64,000 bases of DNA from Entophlyctis helioformis (Eukaryota > Chytridiomycota > Chytridiomycetes > Chytridiales > Chytriomycetaceae), in assembly GCA_025526915.1 (NCBI GenBank), contig JAHLKH010000123.1, positions 1-64,000 of the forward strand, read 5' to 3'. The notes beneath the pieces were generated by a model. The model was not told where the DNA came from and made no database searches. It was given only the letters and a program-made list of their open reading frames with translations. Position numbers and translations under genes: made by a program. Shown piece after piece: positions 44,847 to 56,059 of this stretch (positions within the stretch are counted from its first letter, which is position 1; every line of letters begins with the position of its first letter).

Positions 44847-46595
44847 ATGGACTACGACCTGTTTGGCGAAGAGTCCGACGCTGGCAGCGAGGCTAGCGGC
44901 CACTCGCAGCCACAACAACAACAGCAGCAGCAGCAGCAACAGCAGGTTTACGGACAGGACCAAGCACAGCGCAGGCATGTCGGCGGCAAGAGTGTCATGG
45001 CAGCGACGGCTGCTGGCGCTGCTGCTGCTGCTGCTGGTGGCGCCAACGGCACGTACAGCGACGACGACCAAGACAACGACCAGGACCATGACAACCTCTT
45101 TGGCGATGAGTCGGACGAGGAGGCCGAGCCTGCCGACGCTGTCACGCGCAGCCGTGTGGAGGCATACCGTGAGGGCGACCAAGACAACGAGGAGGACGAG
45201 GCCGACTACGACCTGCAGGGCCAGGACGACCGCGAGGCTGCCCGCCGCGAGATTGTCGTTGAGACTGCGCTGCCAAGCGTTGGAGGCCCGTCCCCAGCCA
45301 ACAACCACAATGTACGCCGGTGCGCTTGCTCGTGGACGCAATGCAGCAGACTGACTGGATCCTTGCGCTCTGTGGGCCTGCAGCTGTACATTGTCAAGCT
45401 GCCCAACTTTCTGAACATCGAGCCCACGCCCTACGATCGCTCAACGTACACCGACCTGAACGCCAACAACGCAGACGACGACGAAGGCGCTGACGAACGG
45501 ATCCGTTTACACGTCGAGAACACCATCCGCTGGCGCTACGACACCCACCAGGTACGCATGCTTTGTGCGGCTTGTCCGGTCGCTTGAGCAGTGCCTGTGC
45601 ACTGACGCACATGCTCGTTGGGATTGCTCGCTCAACGACTGTCCTACAGACGGCACCAGAAGCCAAAGACTCGAATGCGCGTTTGGTCCGGTGGTCTGAC
45701 AACACGTTCTCACTCCTTCTTGGCGACGAGCTGTTCGAGGTTGCAGAAAACGACCTTCCAGACCAACATCAGTATCTCGCTGTTGATCATCCTCGCGAGG
45801 GTTTCCTCCAAACGCGCGCCAAGTTCAACAGAGTCATGTCGTTCCGCCCCCACAGCACCCAGAGTCTGACGCACAAGAAGCTCACGATGGCGATTGCAAG
45901 CAAGCACAAAAAGATTGGCCGCACAAAGTTGTTCACCACGACCGAGGACCCCGAGAAGCAAAAGGCCCAATACGAAAAGGTAAGCGGCATTCGTGTCTGT
46001 GCGGCTTGCTGGTGAAGGGAGATGCTAATCCTGAACCATGACTGGTCTTTTTCAGGCCGAGAACGAGCGCCACAAGGCCCGGAAGCGTCTGGAAGGCAAG
46101 CGCAATGCCAAAGACACGCGCATGTCAAGTGGCCGCTCAAGCTACGGCGGAGGTGCTGGCGGCTATGGCGGCGGCGGACGAGGCGGCCGACAGGGCTACG
46201 ATGACTACTCTGATGACGATGACGACCACTACCGTTCAGGCAACCGCAACATCCTGGACTCTGTCGGCTCGAAGAGATTCGACGACAGCTACATGGACGA
46301 TGAGGACGAGGGCTTTGTTGTTGATGACGACGACGAGGACGACGACGACGACATTGCTGAGCAGCGTCGCGCGTCGCGGCTTTTGCAGGCGAAACGAACA
46401 GCGCCTGATGGCGGGTCTTTGTCTCGAGTGCGTGGCCGCTCACCGGATGCGACCGATGAGGACAGGCGTGGCAAACCAAGCTACGCTGGATCAGCTCCCA
46501 ATCGCAGCGATGCCGGCGACCAGGGATATGCCGATGCAGAGGCTGCTCGCAGGAAGCGGAATCGCGTTATTGAGGAGAGTGACGAAGACGAATGA
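44847..46595 (+). CDS. LEO1: Leo1, Paf1 transcription-elongation complex subunit
   Basis: Exons 44847-45311, 45384-45551, 45650-45979 and 46056-46595 give 500 residues. A strongly acidic, poly-Gln-containing head is followed by the Leo1 core: LYIVKLPNFLNIEPTPYD, RLHVENTIRWRYDTHQ, NARLVRWSDNTFSLLLGDE, LAVDHPREGFLQTRAKFN, RPHSTQSLTHKKLTMAIA and KTKLF-like GRTKLFTTTEDPEKQK. Next come a basic KAQYEKAENERHKARKRLEGK stretch and an acidic RGG-rich tail. Leo1 pairs with Paf1 and binds RNA, histone and RNA polymerase II during elongation, promoting H2B ubiquitylation and H3K4 methylation. All introns are GT-AG and 72-98 nt. Confidence 0.95.
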
Positions 46596-46741
46596 AGGAC
46601 CGGTGGTGTGCTGTGCATCGCATGCCGTTTACAAGGTCGCCACGCATGCCGCAGGCCAGCTTCAAAGGAGGCGAAGCTGTCCATCGACGGCCAATCGGCC
46701 AATGGCAACGCGACACGATGGTTTCCCACCCCTCAGCAACG

Positions 46742-48366
46742 ATGGACGAGAAGAGCCCGGTGCCGTCTGCCACTGTGCCGCTGCTGTCGGATCAGCAGCA
46801 GCACTCGCCGCAGCAGCATCTGCCCAACCAGCCGTACCCGCCGTATCCGCAGCAGCAGTTCCAGCAGCAGCCATACCAGCAGCAGCAGTTCCAGCAGCAG
46901 CCATACCAACAGGTTCAGGTCGGTCCGTCTGGATACTCTCCTGTGCCGGGCCAGATGCAGGGCCAGATGCAGGGCCAGGGGCAATGGCAGGGACAGTGGC
47001 AGGGACAGCAGGCGCCAGGCATGCCAGCGCAGAGCGTGCCCTTCCACTACGATCCGCAGGCGGTCCAGAACATGCCGCCGCCGCCGTCATATGACATGGC
47101 GCTCGCAGAGTCGCTGCAACAACACCAGCAGCAGGGACAGGGACAGCCTGCTGTCGCTGGCGGAGCACCAGCATTGTCCGTCATTGTGCTGCCGCCAAAC
47201 TACTTTGACATCTCGCTCATCCCGTCGAGCAGCACGCTTTTCCCGCAGCAAGCGCCACCAGTGCCCGGTCAGGTCGACTGTACACACCAACACAAAGGGT
47301 AGCGGAGCAATCGAGTCGTATGATTCCAAGCTGGACTACAACGTATGTGACATGAATGCAGATCTGGGCTTTCTGACTGACTGACTGACTGACTGACACT
47401 GCTGATCTGCATACATCTCAATAGTCAGACGAGCTGTGGAAGTACTTTATGAGCTATCTCGACAAGCCGCAGCTGTACATGGATGTTCATGGTATGTCTA
47501 CCCACAGAGTCTTCATTTGCACACGCCGACCGACTGGCTGATTGGCTGGCCGTGGCTGTGTGGCATGCGACGTGACGAACAGGGTGGCACACAGAGACCC
47601 GCACGAAAGAGATCACGGAAAGCGATGGCAGCAAGCGCACAGAAACACGCGAGGAGACCGTGTCCGACTTTAGGCTCAAGATCAACATGGCGCGCTACAC
47701 TGCGGACCAATGGTCGCGCATTGTGTGCATCCCTGAGAGCGGCAATGCCCCAAAGACTCTGCGCGAGACGATTGAAGACTACACGCATTCGAGCAACATT
47801 CTCAAAGAGTGCGTCGTTGTCTGTCTGCCTGCCTGTTCATCCATCCGCCAGTCTGCCCAATGTCGCATGACTGACAGGACCCACTCCGACAGGATCCACA
47901 TGATCAAGCAGCCGCTGTGGGACTTTCAGGGAGTGACCAAGGCGGTCGAGTATTGTGTGCGTGCCACCGGCTTCCCGAACAAGATCACCATCGCGTTTCC
48001 AACGACCAACAACAAGGTGTCGGCATTCTCCAGCCACCCGCTCAGCCGCATGGCCCAGTCGTGCTGGACGTGGTGCCTGCTGGCCGTCACTTGCCTGTGG
48101 ATCATCTTCCTGCCTCTGTTCTACATCGTCCGTGAGTGTCGCACTGTGCCTTGCATCCACGTCGTGTGTGTCGGCATGCTCGTGTCTCCTGCCACTGCCC
48201 ATCATCAACTCACCACTCGCTGGAACTGGCAGGCAAAAAGGTCAAGACAACGATCGTCAGCGAGTATCCTGTGCTCATCTCTGGCCCGGACTTTTACACC
48301 CGCAACTACTACATGATCCAGGGCCACGTTCTCAGCAGATCGTTCACCACTGTCGATGCCCTCTGA
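46742..48366 (+). CDS. Conserved fungal-type membrane protein of unknown function
   Basis: The Pro/Gln-rich N-terminus (QQQFQQQPYQ repeats) leads to VIVLPPNYFDISLIPSS. A possible 25- or 37-nt intron ends at 47297. Exons 47298-47342, 47425-47491, a long exon from 47583, and three more to the stop at 48364-48366 follow. Conserved-looking blocks are SDELWKYFMSYLDKPQL, WHTETRTKEITESDGSKRTE, DFRLKINMARYTADQW, GVTKAVEYCVRATGFPNKI and a single strong transmembrane segment WTWCLLAVTCLWIIFLPLF near the C-terminus. This arrangement (proline-rich cytosolic head, ~250-residue domain, one TM anchor) resembles uncharacterised fungal proteins; I cannot assign a function. Convergent with FET3. Confidence 0.8.
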
Positions 48367-48489
48367 CATCTTCACTATGGTCCAAATACAGCCATCGGCT
48401 ATCTAACAACCGCCTATTAGGTATTGGCACTTTCATTGTGATACAAATAGTCGAGAGAGGGAGAGGGGAAGAGGGAGAGACAGACGACT

Positions 48490-50390
48490 CTAGTTGGTCT
48501 TCTTCTTGGGAGCACCGGCAACCTCGCCGCTGGCGTACCACACAACAGTGGAGAGACCAACGATGGCAGAGATGATGCAGGCAATGAGCGCAATGGTGCC
48601 CTTGGTGCCGAAGCCCTCGGGGTACAGCTTGATGACCGACTGGCCAGGGAAAGTCGTGGCGTCGTTGAAGCCGGCTGCGTTGCCCGAGATCTTCTGGCCG
48701 AGCGCAAGGCACTGGTCGGTCGTCTGCTTGGGGATCTTGATCTTCTTCTGCATCTCGAGAGGCGCCTCGATGATGATGGCTGCAAGACCGGCCTCCAGAT
48801 GCCACTCGATGTGGCAGTGGAGCATCCACGCGCCGGGGTTGTCGGCCATGAAGCGCAGAACAGCATGGCCGCCGCCGGGGATGGCAACCGTGTCACGGCG
48901 CGACGGGTTGGCAATGGCGTTGAGCGCGTTCATGTACGTGGTGTTGGTCGGGTCAAAGGGAGCGTCAGCAACGAGCGACACCAGCTGGAACTTGTGGCCG
49001 TGGAGGTGGAACGGGTGGCGGCCAGCGTCCTCGTTGTTGATGACAATCTGGATGCCCTCCATGTGGCCCGTGACGATCGTCGGGTGGTTGGGGCCGTACA
49101 CGGCGGGGTTGGTGGCCAGCTCGCCCATGGTCATGGCCGTGTACATGGCAGGCACAAGGCCGGCCTTGTAGATCGTGCGGTTGAACGTGCCGTGGTTGAC
49201 ACCGTCCTCAAAGACCTCGAACGTGACGCCGTAGGTGTGCGACGCCGCAACTGGGTATGCCGGGATCGGAACAACAGGCTCAAACACCGTCTCGTCAAAG
49301 AGCATCACGTCGGGCACCTCGGCCTTGGACTCGAAGAGCGGTGCCGACGGTGCATACTGCAGCGTGCCGTTGATGAGCGGGTTGAGAGCAGGCGGCAGCG
49401 TGTCGAACATGGCCGTGTCCATGTCGGCGTGGATGCGGTAGTTGAAGTTGGTCGTGTTCTTGGTCGTGATGAGGAAGGCGTAGCGTTGCGCAGAGGCGAT
49501 CGGGAAGATCGGGGCCACGACGGGCTTGATGTCCTCGCCGTCGACCTCGACAAGCGTCATCTCGTGGTCATCGATGTAAAAGTTGAACGTCGCAATGGCC
49601 GACATGCAGATGACGCGCACCAGGTACGTCTTGCCGGGCAGCACAGACAGAACTGCGTTCGCCTGGTGGTTGATGAGGCCAGACTCGGGCACGGGCTCCT
49701 TGCCGGTCGGGTTGAAGATGGACAGGAAGAAGTCGTTGAGCGGCTTGTGCTCCTGGTGGTACCAGTCTGTGCAGGCAAGGCATGGCCAGGTCGGATCGGT
49801 CAGAGTCAGTCACTGGCGTTGGCGCAAGTCGCATGGCGTGCGAGGACAGCACAGTAGAGGCACAACAGAGGCACAACAGAGGCACAATAGCGCTACTCAC
49901 CAGAGACAGAGACCACAAGCTCGCCGTCAAACGGAATGCCCGACGCCGTGCGGTTGCGCTGCGCTGCAGGCGGGTGCAGGATCAGCGGTGCACGCAGACC
50001 GTCGACGTACTGGCCGTAGCGGTGGCCGTGGATCCAATAGGTGCCGGTCTGCTGGATGGGGATTTCGTATGTGAACGACGTGCCAGGCACGATGCCGCAC
50101 TCGGTGACACCGGCCGCACCGTCGTAGTAGGTGGTGCCGTTCTGGTACAGGCCGTGCGCATGCAGATCCGTGACGATGTCGAGGCTGTTGCGCACGTTGA
50201 TGACCAGCGTGTCGCCGAGCGTGGCCTCGAGGGCCGGCGGCGGCCACACGCCGTTGACACCAATGGCACGGCGCGGATACAGGCCGTCTGGGTTGACGTT
50301 GGCGACGTATGTGATGTTCCAGTTGACGGTGACGACGGCGGCCGACGCAGAGGCGGCCAGAGCGGCCAGCGGGACCAGCAGAGCGAGCAT
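48490..50390 (-). CDS. FET3: Fet3-type multicopper ferroxidase
   Basis: Exons 50390-49901 and 49766-48490 join in phase to 588 residues. A signal peptide (MLALLVPLAALAASASA) is followed by three cupredoxin domains. Copper-site motifs visible are LHAHGLYQNGTTYYDG, YWIHGHRYGQYVDG, GRHPFHLHGHKFQLV and the T1/T3 motif HCHIEWHLEAGL. A transmembrane helix (IALIACIISAIVGLSTVVW) and a short basic tail (KKKTN) anchor it with the active domain outside. It oxidises Fe(II) to Fe(III), which is passed to the Ftr1 permease. The divergent FTR1 gene supports this role over a laccase assignment. Sugar-rich N-x-S/T sites are common, as for secreted ferroxidases. Confidence 0.95.
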
Positions 50391-50943
50391 GGCGGCAAGG
50401 GCGGTTGGCGAGTGTCGAGGCAGGGATGGACGGGGACGGCCCGCTGTTTTGTATGCGATCGCTGGCGGCTTGCGTGGCCGGTTCCGTCTCGCCTCGTCGG
50501 CGGTTTTTTGTTTTGCTTGTGTCTGCGTGTGTCTTCCTGTGCCGTCGGAACGGCTCGGATCGGAGTCTCTGAATCTCCGCGTGGTTGCGCTGCGTTGAGC
50601 GCTGTGCTGAGCGCTGTGTTGAGTGCGTTTCTGCGCGATCTCGGAAGCAAAATCGGCGTGTTGGCGGCAAGTTTGCGCGCGGATCCAGGCGGGCAGAAGC
50701 GCGCTATTTATGCCAATGGCGCGCATGCCGGAAGTGACTCGCTGCTCGGAACTGCTGCGTCGGCAACGGCGTGTGGATGCTGTGGATGCGTGTGTGCACC
50801 AACGGCCGCTCCGTGTTCAACAGGCACACGCACGCACGCAAGCACACACAAAGTTTTCTGCGTCTGCGTCGCCGTTTCCGAAACAGCCGCATTCTTAAGT
50901 TGGACGTCTGCCCCCGCTCCGCTTCCCCGCCCAACACTCTGCC
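50391..50943. promoter_or_regulatory. Shared divergent promoter of FET3 and FTR1
   Basis: 553 bp between the two start codons, the usual arrangement for co-regulated iron uptake genes. A CCAAT box lies at 50713-50717, next to a TATTTAT (about 50705). Three 12-bp TGAGCGCTGTG-like units lie at about 50595-50628. In many fungi CCAAT-binding complexes with HapX-type factors control such genes; this is only a candidate here. Confidence 0.5.
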
Positions 50944-52219
50944 ATGGCTCTGTTCAGCATCCCCATCTTCTTTGTGCTCTTCAGGTGAGCATCTGGCGAG
51001 CATCTGTCTGACTGGCCGACTGCGCCGCCTGCGGTCTGCGCCGACTGCGTTGGTTGCCACGGCCAACTCACACATCCATGTCTGTGCTCGTGCCATCCAT
51101 GCCGCCTGCTCTCGAACCGTCCACCATCCATCTGCCCGTGTGCCCATCTGCCCATCCAACAGAGAAGCCCTCGAGGCCGCCATCATCATCTCGGTGCTGG
51201 TGACGCTCATTGGCCAGTTTGCCGCCGGCTCGCCCCGCTTCGCAAAGATGGCCACCAAGCTGTACCGCCAGGTCGTCTTTGGCACGCTCGCCGGTCTCAT
51301 CATCTCGCTCGGCCTCGGCGCTGTGGTTCTGTTCATCTGGTACACCTACGCCGTCGACCTGTGGGCCAAGGCCGAGCTGCTGTGGGAAGGCATCTTCGGT
51401 CTCATCGCGTCGCTCATGGTTGCTGCCACGGCCCTCGCCATGCTGCGCGGATCGCGCATGTACGAAAAGTACCGGGCCAAGCTCACTGCCCAGTTCAATG
51501 CCACGGTCGACACCGACGGCGCTGCCGGTGCTGCCAACGACGATGCCGCCACCATCACCGCGGGCAAGAAGACGGACGCTGCCGGCAACGCTTCCGACTC
51601 TGACGACTCTGACTCGTCCGAGGCCCGCGCGATCAAGAGCCCGCTTGTTGCGCTCTTCTGGCTGCCGTTCATCACCATGCTCCGCGAGGGTCTCGAGGCC
51701 GTCGTGTTCATTGGCGGCGTCTCTCTTGGCGAGGAGCCGTCTGCGATCCCCATTGCGGCCATTTCGGGCATCGCACTCGGCGCACTCATTGGTGTTGCTC
51801 TCCACTTCTCGGGCTCGCGTGTCAACTTCCACCTGTTCTTTGTGACGGCCGCGTGCGTGCTGCTGCTGATGGCTGCCGGTCTGCTGTCGAGCGGCATTGG
51901 ATTCCTGGAGGACTACGTGTGGTCGGCGGCCATCAACCTCGAGGCGGACGATGTTGGCACCGGTGCGTTTGATCCTCGCCGCAGCGTGTGGCACTGGGAC
52001 TGCTGCACGCCCGAGAACAAGGCCGAGGGCGGCTGGGGTCTGTTCTCGTCGCTGCTCGGCTGGCGCAACAACGCGACGATCTCGACGGTGACCATGTACT
52101 GCGTGTACTGGGTGATTGTGTCGGGCATTCTTGTTGCTCTGCGTCTGCGCGAGTCCAACCGCGCTGCCGCCAAGCAGGCTGCTGCCAACGATGAGGAGCC
52201 TGTCGTTGTTGCAGCCTGA
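50944..52219 (+). CDS. FTR1: Ftr1 high-affinity iron permease
   Basis: A 41-nt first exon (50944-50984, MALFSIPIFFVLF) and a second exon 51163-52219 give 365 residues. The junction completes the first iron-exchange motif, R-EALEA (family REGLE), in helix 1. The second, MLREGLEAVVFIGGV, is in helix 4. Seven hydrophobic helices are visible. The acidic Ser/Asp stretch SDSDDSDSSEAR lies in a loop. The C-terminal tail ends NDEEPVVVAA. Ftr1 takes Fe(III) made by Fet3 at the cell surface and moves it inward. The E-to-A-containing first motif (REALEA) is a mild variant. The intron is 178 nt. Confidence 0.95.
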
Positions 52220-52383
52220 TCATCGTTTGCTGGGCCGATATCCCTCCCTCCCTCCTTAGCCACTCTTACTTTAAAGCACAACGATTAAACACCACTTTGT
52301 ACCAGCCTTGCTGTTCAAGTCTGTTGATTTCAGCCGATATTCACTCAACAGAGCAGCCGGCATCCAACAGACACCACAGCCGA

Positions 52384-52665
52384 ATGCGCATCATCCGGCC
52401 GCCGCCGCCCGTCTCGCCCCGTGCACGCAAGCCGTGGTACGTCGTCACATGGTCCACATACGTCGTCACGGCCATCTCGTCCGTCTTTGTGGGCCACTAT
52501 GTGTTCTCGCCTTACATCGGGCCGTACTTTGGCCAGCCGTCTCCGACCGACGAGCGAGCCGTTGAGAAGATCCAAGCATGGCTCGAGGGCAGACCATCGC
52601 CGTCGTCATCACAACAACAACAACCAGCAGCATCAACGTCCAGTGCCAGTTCCAGCTCCACTTGA
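52384..52665 (+). CDS. Small single-pass membrane protein
   Basis: 93 residues. A basic Pro-rich N-terminus (MRIIRPPPPVSPRARKP) precedes one hydrophobic helix (YVVTWSTYVVTAISSVFVGHYVF). Then come an FSPYIGPYFGQPSPTDERA segment and a Ser/Gln tail. The positive N-terminus before a lone helix would suit an inner-mitochondrial or ER anchor, which is inference only. Not recognised. It is convergent with the methyltransferase gene, with stop codons 16 bp apart. The in-frame start is the first ATG after the FTR1 3' region. Confidence 0.6.
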   Translation: MRIIRPPPPVSPRARKPWYVVTWSTYVVTAISSVFVGHYVFSPYIGPYFGQPSPTDERAVEKIQAWLEGRPSPSSSQQQQPAASTSSASSSST

Positions 52666-52681
52666 CCGTCCAGTCTCTGCT

Positions 52682-54524
52682 TTATTCAACAGCAGCAGCA
52701 TCCACCGCAGCACCGACGGCAGAGGCGGGCTTGTCGGCCGAGTGCAGCCGGCAGAACTTGTAGTGCTGGTACAGTGCACGCTGCTCAATGAACGTCTTTG
52801 GGCATCGCGGACACCTCATGTCGAGTCCAATGACGGGCTTGAGCGACTCGAGGTGCAGCAGCATGCCCCATCCACGGCGCACCACCGCCTGGCCGCACAC
52901 ATCGCACGGCACATAGTCGTAGTCGTGATCGCTGGCACCTGCGTTGCCGGCGACAATCGGCCGCGACGTGAGTGCGTCCAGACCAGAGTCGGCATGCGCG
53001 GCCGCGTCAGAGGGGACGCCGGCTTCTTGCAGATGGGCATTGTCGGGTGCAGCAGGGAGATCAGCCGGGTCGATGGTGGAGTGCTTGTTGATCTCGTGTT
53101 GCCAGAGGTCGTCCTGCGTGGCAAACGTCTTGCTGCACTGCGTGCACGGCAGCCGTTTGGCGCGCTGCGGCTGCCAGTCTGAGCCAAACAGCTTGAGGTC
53201 GTGGACCATGTGGACGTGCTGGCTGTATGCGCGTGCCGAGAGGAGCGTCTTGGCGCAGTGTGGGCAGACGAGATCGGCTGGGATCTGGGCTTTGCGCAGC
53301 TCCTTGGCAGATGGCTTGGACGGTTTTTGGTCAGCGTCTCTGTTGCGGCCGTGCTTGCGCGGTGCTCCTGTGCTGGCTGTTGCTGCGGTCGCTTTGCTGG
53401 CATCTGAAGACGCAACCGACGCTGCATCATCGCGGTCGGCAGGAGCAGCCGCGCCAGTAATGGACAGCACTTGTACAGCATCCGACAGCTGGTTCACGAC
53501 GCCAACGTTGCTGCTGCCGTCTTCCTCAGCACCGCCAGGCGTCAGAGTCGTGCCCATGAGAGACATCTCGTCCTTGTAAATGGAAAAGGCGTTTCGCTTC
53601 TCCAGCACCTCCAGGTGCACGCGCTCAGACTCGTCAACGGCAATACCGCCAATCGCACCAGCACCGTCCACAAATCCAAACGTGAAGAAGCACGACTCCA
53701 TGGCAGTGCCGACACGGCGCTTTGTGTGGACGTTCTTGAAAGAACCACCATGCTTGTTACGCTTGACGACATAGCCAGGCCAAACAGCCTCGTTGAACCA
53801 GACGATGCTCTCGAGCGAAAGCTTGGCGCGGTGTGCCTGGCGGATGAGGTCCCAGCGAGTCTCTTGTCCCTGCACGAGCGAGACGCGTACACGGCCGCCG
53901 CGATGAACATGAGCTTCATGCGGGTGGATGAACAGCGACTGAGCGGCCGTGCGATCGCTGGCGATGCTGTCGGCCGAGGGCTTGCGCAGCATCTGTGCGA
54001 CAGAGTGGAAAAAGTGCGCCATCAGGAAACGGTGCAGGCGAAAGTCTTCTGTGCCCAGATGAGGATGGTTCCAGACTGTTTGGATGTGCACCAGCGTCAG
54101 CATATCGGCGACAGCCAACAGCAGCCGGCACGAGGCACTTACTGATAAGATCAAAGCCGGACGGATACTCGCTGCCAAACTGCTCAGGCAGCTCCCAGGC
54201 GTTGACGCCATGCTTGACGGTCAGGTAACCCTCAAACATCGGATCCGAGTCCAGCGAGCCCAGGATGTCCTTGCAGTCGCCGTACTTGGCGAGCAGCTGG
54301 TCCCGCGAGTCGAACGACGTCGCCAACAGACGGATGCGGGACGCAGGGAATGTGGGCGGGAGGCCGAGGTACACGTGGGCGGCAGACTTCTGGACGAGGT
54401 GGGGAGCAATGGTCGGGTGGTGAGGATGCCAGAGGTGGCGGGCAAGTGCGAGCGAGAACGAGAAGTTGCCGTCGCCCAGGATGAGCACCCGGAACAGGCC
54501 GGTGTCGTGCGCTGATGTTGACAT
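52682..54524 (-). CDS. BMT5: Bmt5-like 25S rRNA (uridine-N3) methyltransferase with C-terminal C2H2 zinc fingers
   Basis: Exons 54524-54143 and 54075-52682 give 591 residues. The N-terminal Rossmann methyltransferase shows the SAM motif ILGDGNFSFSLALARH, SFDSRDQLLAKYGDC, VKHGVNAWELPEQF, then WNHPHLGTEDFRLHRFLMAH and GRVRVSLVQGQETRWDL, the Bmt5/DUF2431 pattern. The C-terminal third carries three or four C2H2-type fingers (CPHCAKTLLSARAYSQHVHMVH, CTQCSKTFATQDDLWQHEINKH, CDVCGQAV, CPRCPKTFIEQRALYQHYKFC). Yeast Bmt5 lacks such fingers. Expected in the nucleolus. AATAAA overlaps the stop (52681-52686). Its ATG is 39 bp from that of the 7-TM gene. Confidence 0.85.
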
Positions 54525-54563
54525 TTTTGGGTCGGTTTGCATTTCGTTTGCCGTTTCGTTAAC
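54525..54563. promoter_or_regulatory. 39-bp bidirectional start region
   Basis: Divergent ATGs of the Bmt5-like and 7-TM genes lie 39 bp apart, so core promoter and 5' UTR must overlap or be minimal. Confidence 0.55.
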
Positions 54564-56005
54564 ATGCACGAAAACGTTGCTCGTTTCGACCACCCGACGG
54601 CGTGGCTGGGCCTGCTGCTCAATCTGTCGTCCGCATCGCTCGTGTTCGCGAGCATCTACTTCTCGGTCCCCAAGCTCATCAAGCACCGCACAAACGTCCT
54701 GACACGCCTGCTCGTTCTGAGCAACGTGCTTTCTGCGCTGTTGCAGCTGCTGCAATTCACGCTGGTGTATGTGGCCGAGAACAACTGGCTGGTGGCCGCG
54801 TGGGGGTTTACGATATCGCTGGTGCAGCTCATCGAAGTGCTGGCGTTTGTCGAAGTGCTGCGACTGTACTCGGTGTTGATTGAGGCGTTGACGCACAGGC
54901 GCATCACAGTGATGCAGATCGTTGTGGTGGCGCTCCACTTTGGCACGTTTGGCTCCGTGTATCTCAAGGGCACCGTTTGGCAAGTGTCGTGGGACTCGAG
55001 CAACTGGGCTGTCAAGGTGTGGATCGCGTGTGATTGCAAATGCAGAAGGATACACGTCGCGCTGATGCATACCAAGAGTAGTGGTACCAGGCGACGTCTG
55101 GGGTGTGGCTGTGTTTCATCGTGCTGGTCGAGACAGGAGTTACGTTGTTTGTGGCGCGCAAGGTCCGCAACCTGCTCATCGAGAAGCGGCGGCAGGCCCT
55201 TCAACAGGACTCGACAACCGCAGACGACACCAACACACCGCAGCTGGTCGCAGGACGAATCGATCTCGGCCGGCTCAACATGGCCGCATCGCCAGCCAGA
55301 TTGACGCCAGTATCTGACAAGATGCACGATGTTGGAGGCCGAGCACAGTCGGATCCAATGCTGCTCAAAACGGCGTTGCAGCCTTCAGGGGGCGTGTCTC
55401 CAAACCGTCTGATGGCCGCACTCGGTCGTGTCGTCACGTCGCCATCCAGTCAAGCATCTGCATCGCCCACGAAACCGCCGAGCTCGTTCGTGGCACGCAT
55501 CTCAGGCAGCCTCGGCGGCCTCTTCAAGCCGCATACGGAGCAGCCACCGCCCAATGCGCAACCAGCGGCACCAATCAAGCGACCACTCCGATCGCATAGC
55601 TCGCAGCCGCCGCCTTCCACGTCCCACCACCACGCCGAAATCCAGGCCATTGAACGCAACTTCCGCACGATCCTCATGCTGATTGGGTTCATTCTGGTGT
55701 CGGGTGCTGGGGCCGTAGTGAGCACGCGACTCACTGCGTTTATACACGGACCACCAGGGTCGACAGGTATGCGCATGGCGATATCGCTGAACCAGATCAC
55801 GGTGGCTGTGATTGGGTTCCAGACCGTCGCAATCACTTGGCTGCTGCATCGCATCAAGGAGATGCAGTTTGGCAAGGACAAGAAGAAGCGCAAGTCGAGA
55901 GGGCACTTGGGCGCTGGTGGTGACAAAAAGGCTGCTGGGCATGCTGGGCATGGTCGTGCCCAGCGACGTCGGCATCACGGCGAAGCAGCCACGGTTGCTG
56001 GCTGA
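54564..56005 (+). CDS. Orphan seven-transmembrane protein
   Basis: Exons 54564-55016 and 55091-56005 give 455 residues. Seven hydrophobic segments are evident: near residues 13-35, 48-72, 75-105, 115-140, 155-178, then 330-356 and 375-398. A ~150-residue Ser/Pro-rich cytoplasmic-type loop separates helices 5 and 6, and a Lys-rich tail (KDKKKRKSRG) ends the protein. This is the layout of a GPCR with a large third loop, but I see no family motif (no DRY or NPxxY), so the class is open. It starts 39 bp from the Bmt5-like gene and ends 54 bp before WRNIP1. Confidence 0.7.
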
Positions 56006-56059
56006 TCACACTTGCGTCGCCAATAAATCTCGGGGTTGTCCGAAAATGCACCATCGCCC

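Noticed and set aside
44253..45341. 362-codon minus-strand ORF with poly-Leu and poly-Val
   Set aside because: Antisense of the acidic, Gln-rich LEO1 head and part of the RasGEF intron.
48799..49857. 352-codon plus-strand ORF opposite FET3
   Set aside because: Shadow of the ferroxidase, which has full copper-site motifs on the minus strand.
51068..51994. 308-codon minus-strand ORF opposite FTR1
   Set aside because: Shadow of the iron permease, which has both R-E-x-L-E motifs on the plus strand.
56036..56059. Earlier WRNIP1 start at TTG
   Set aside because: Non-ATG; the ATG at 56060 gives a standard N-terminus before the UBZ finger.
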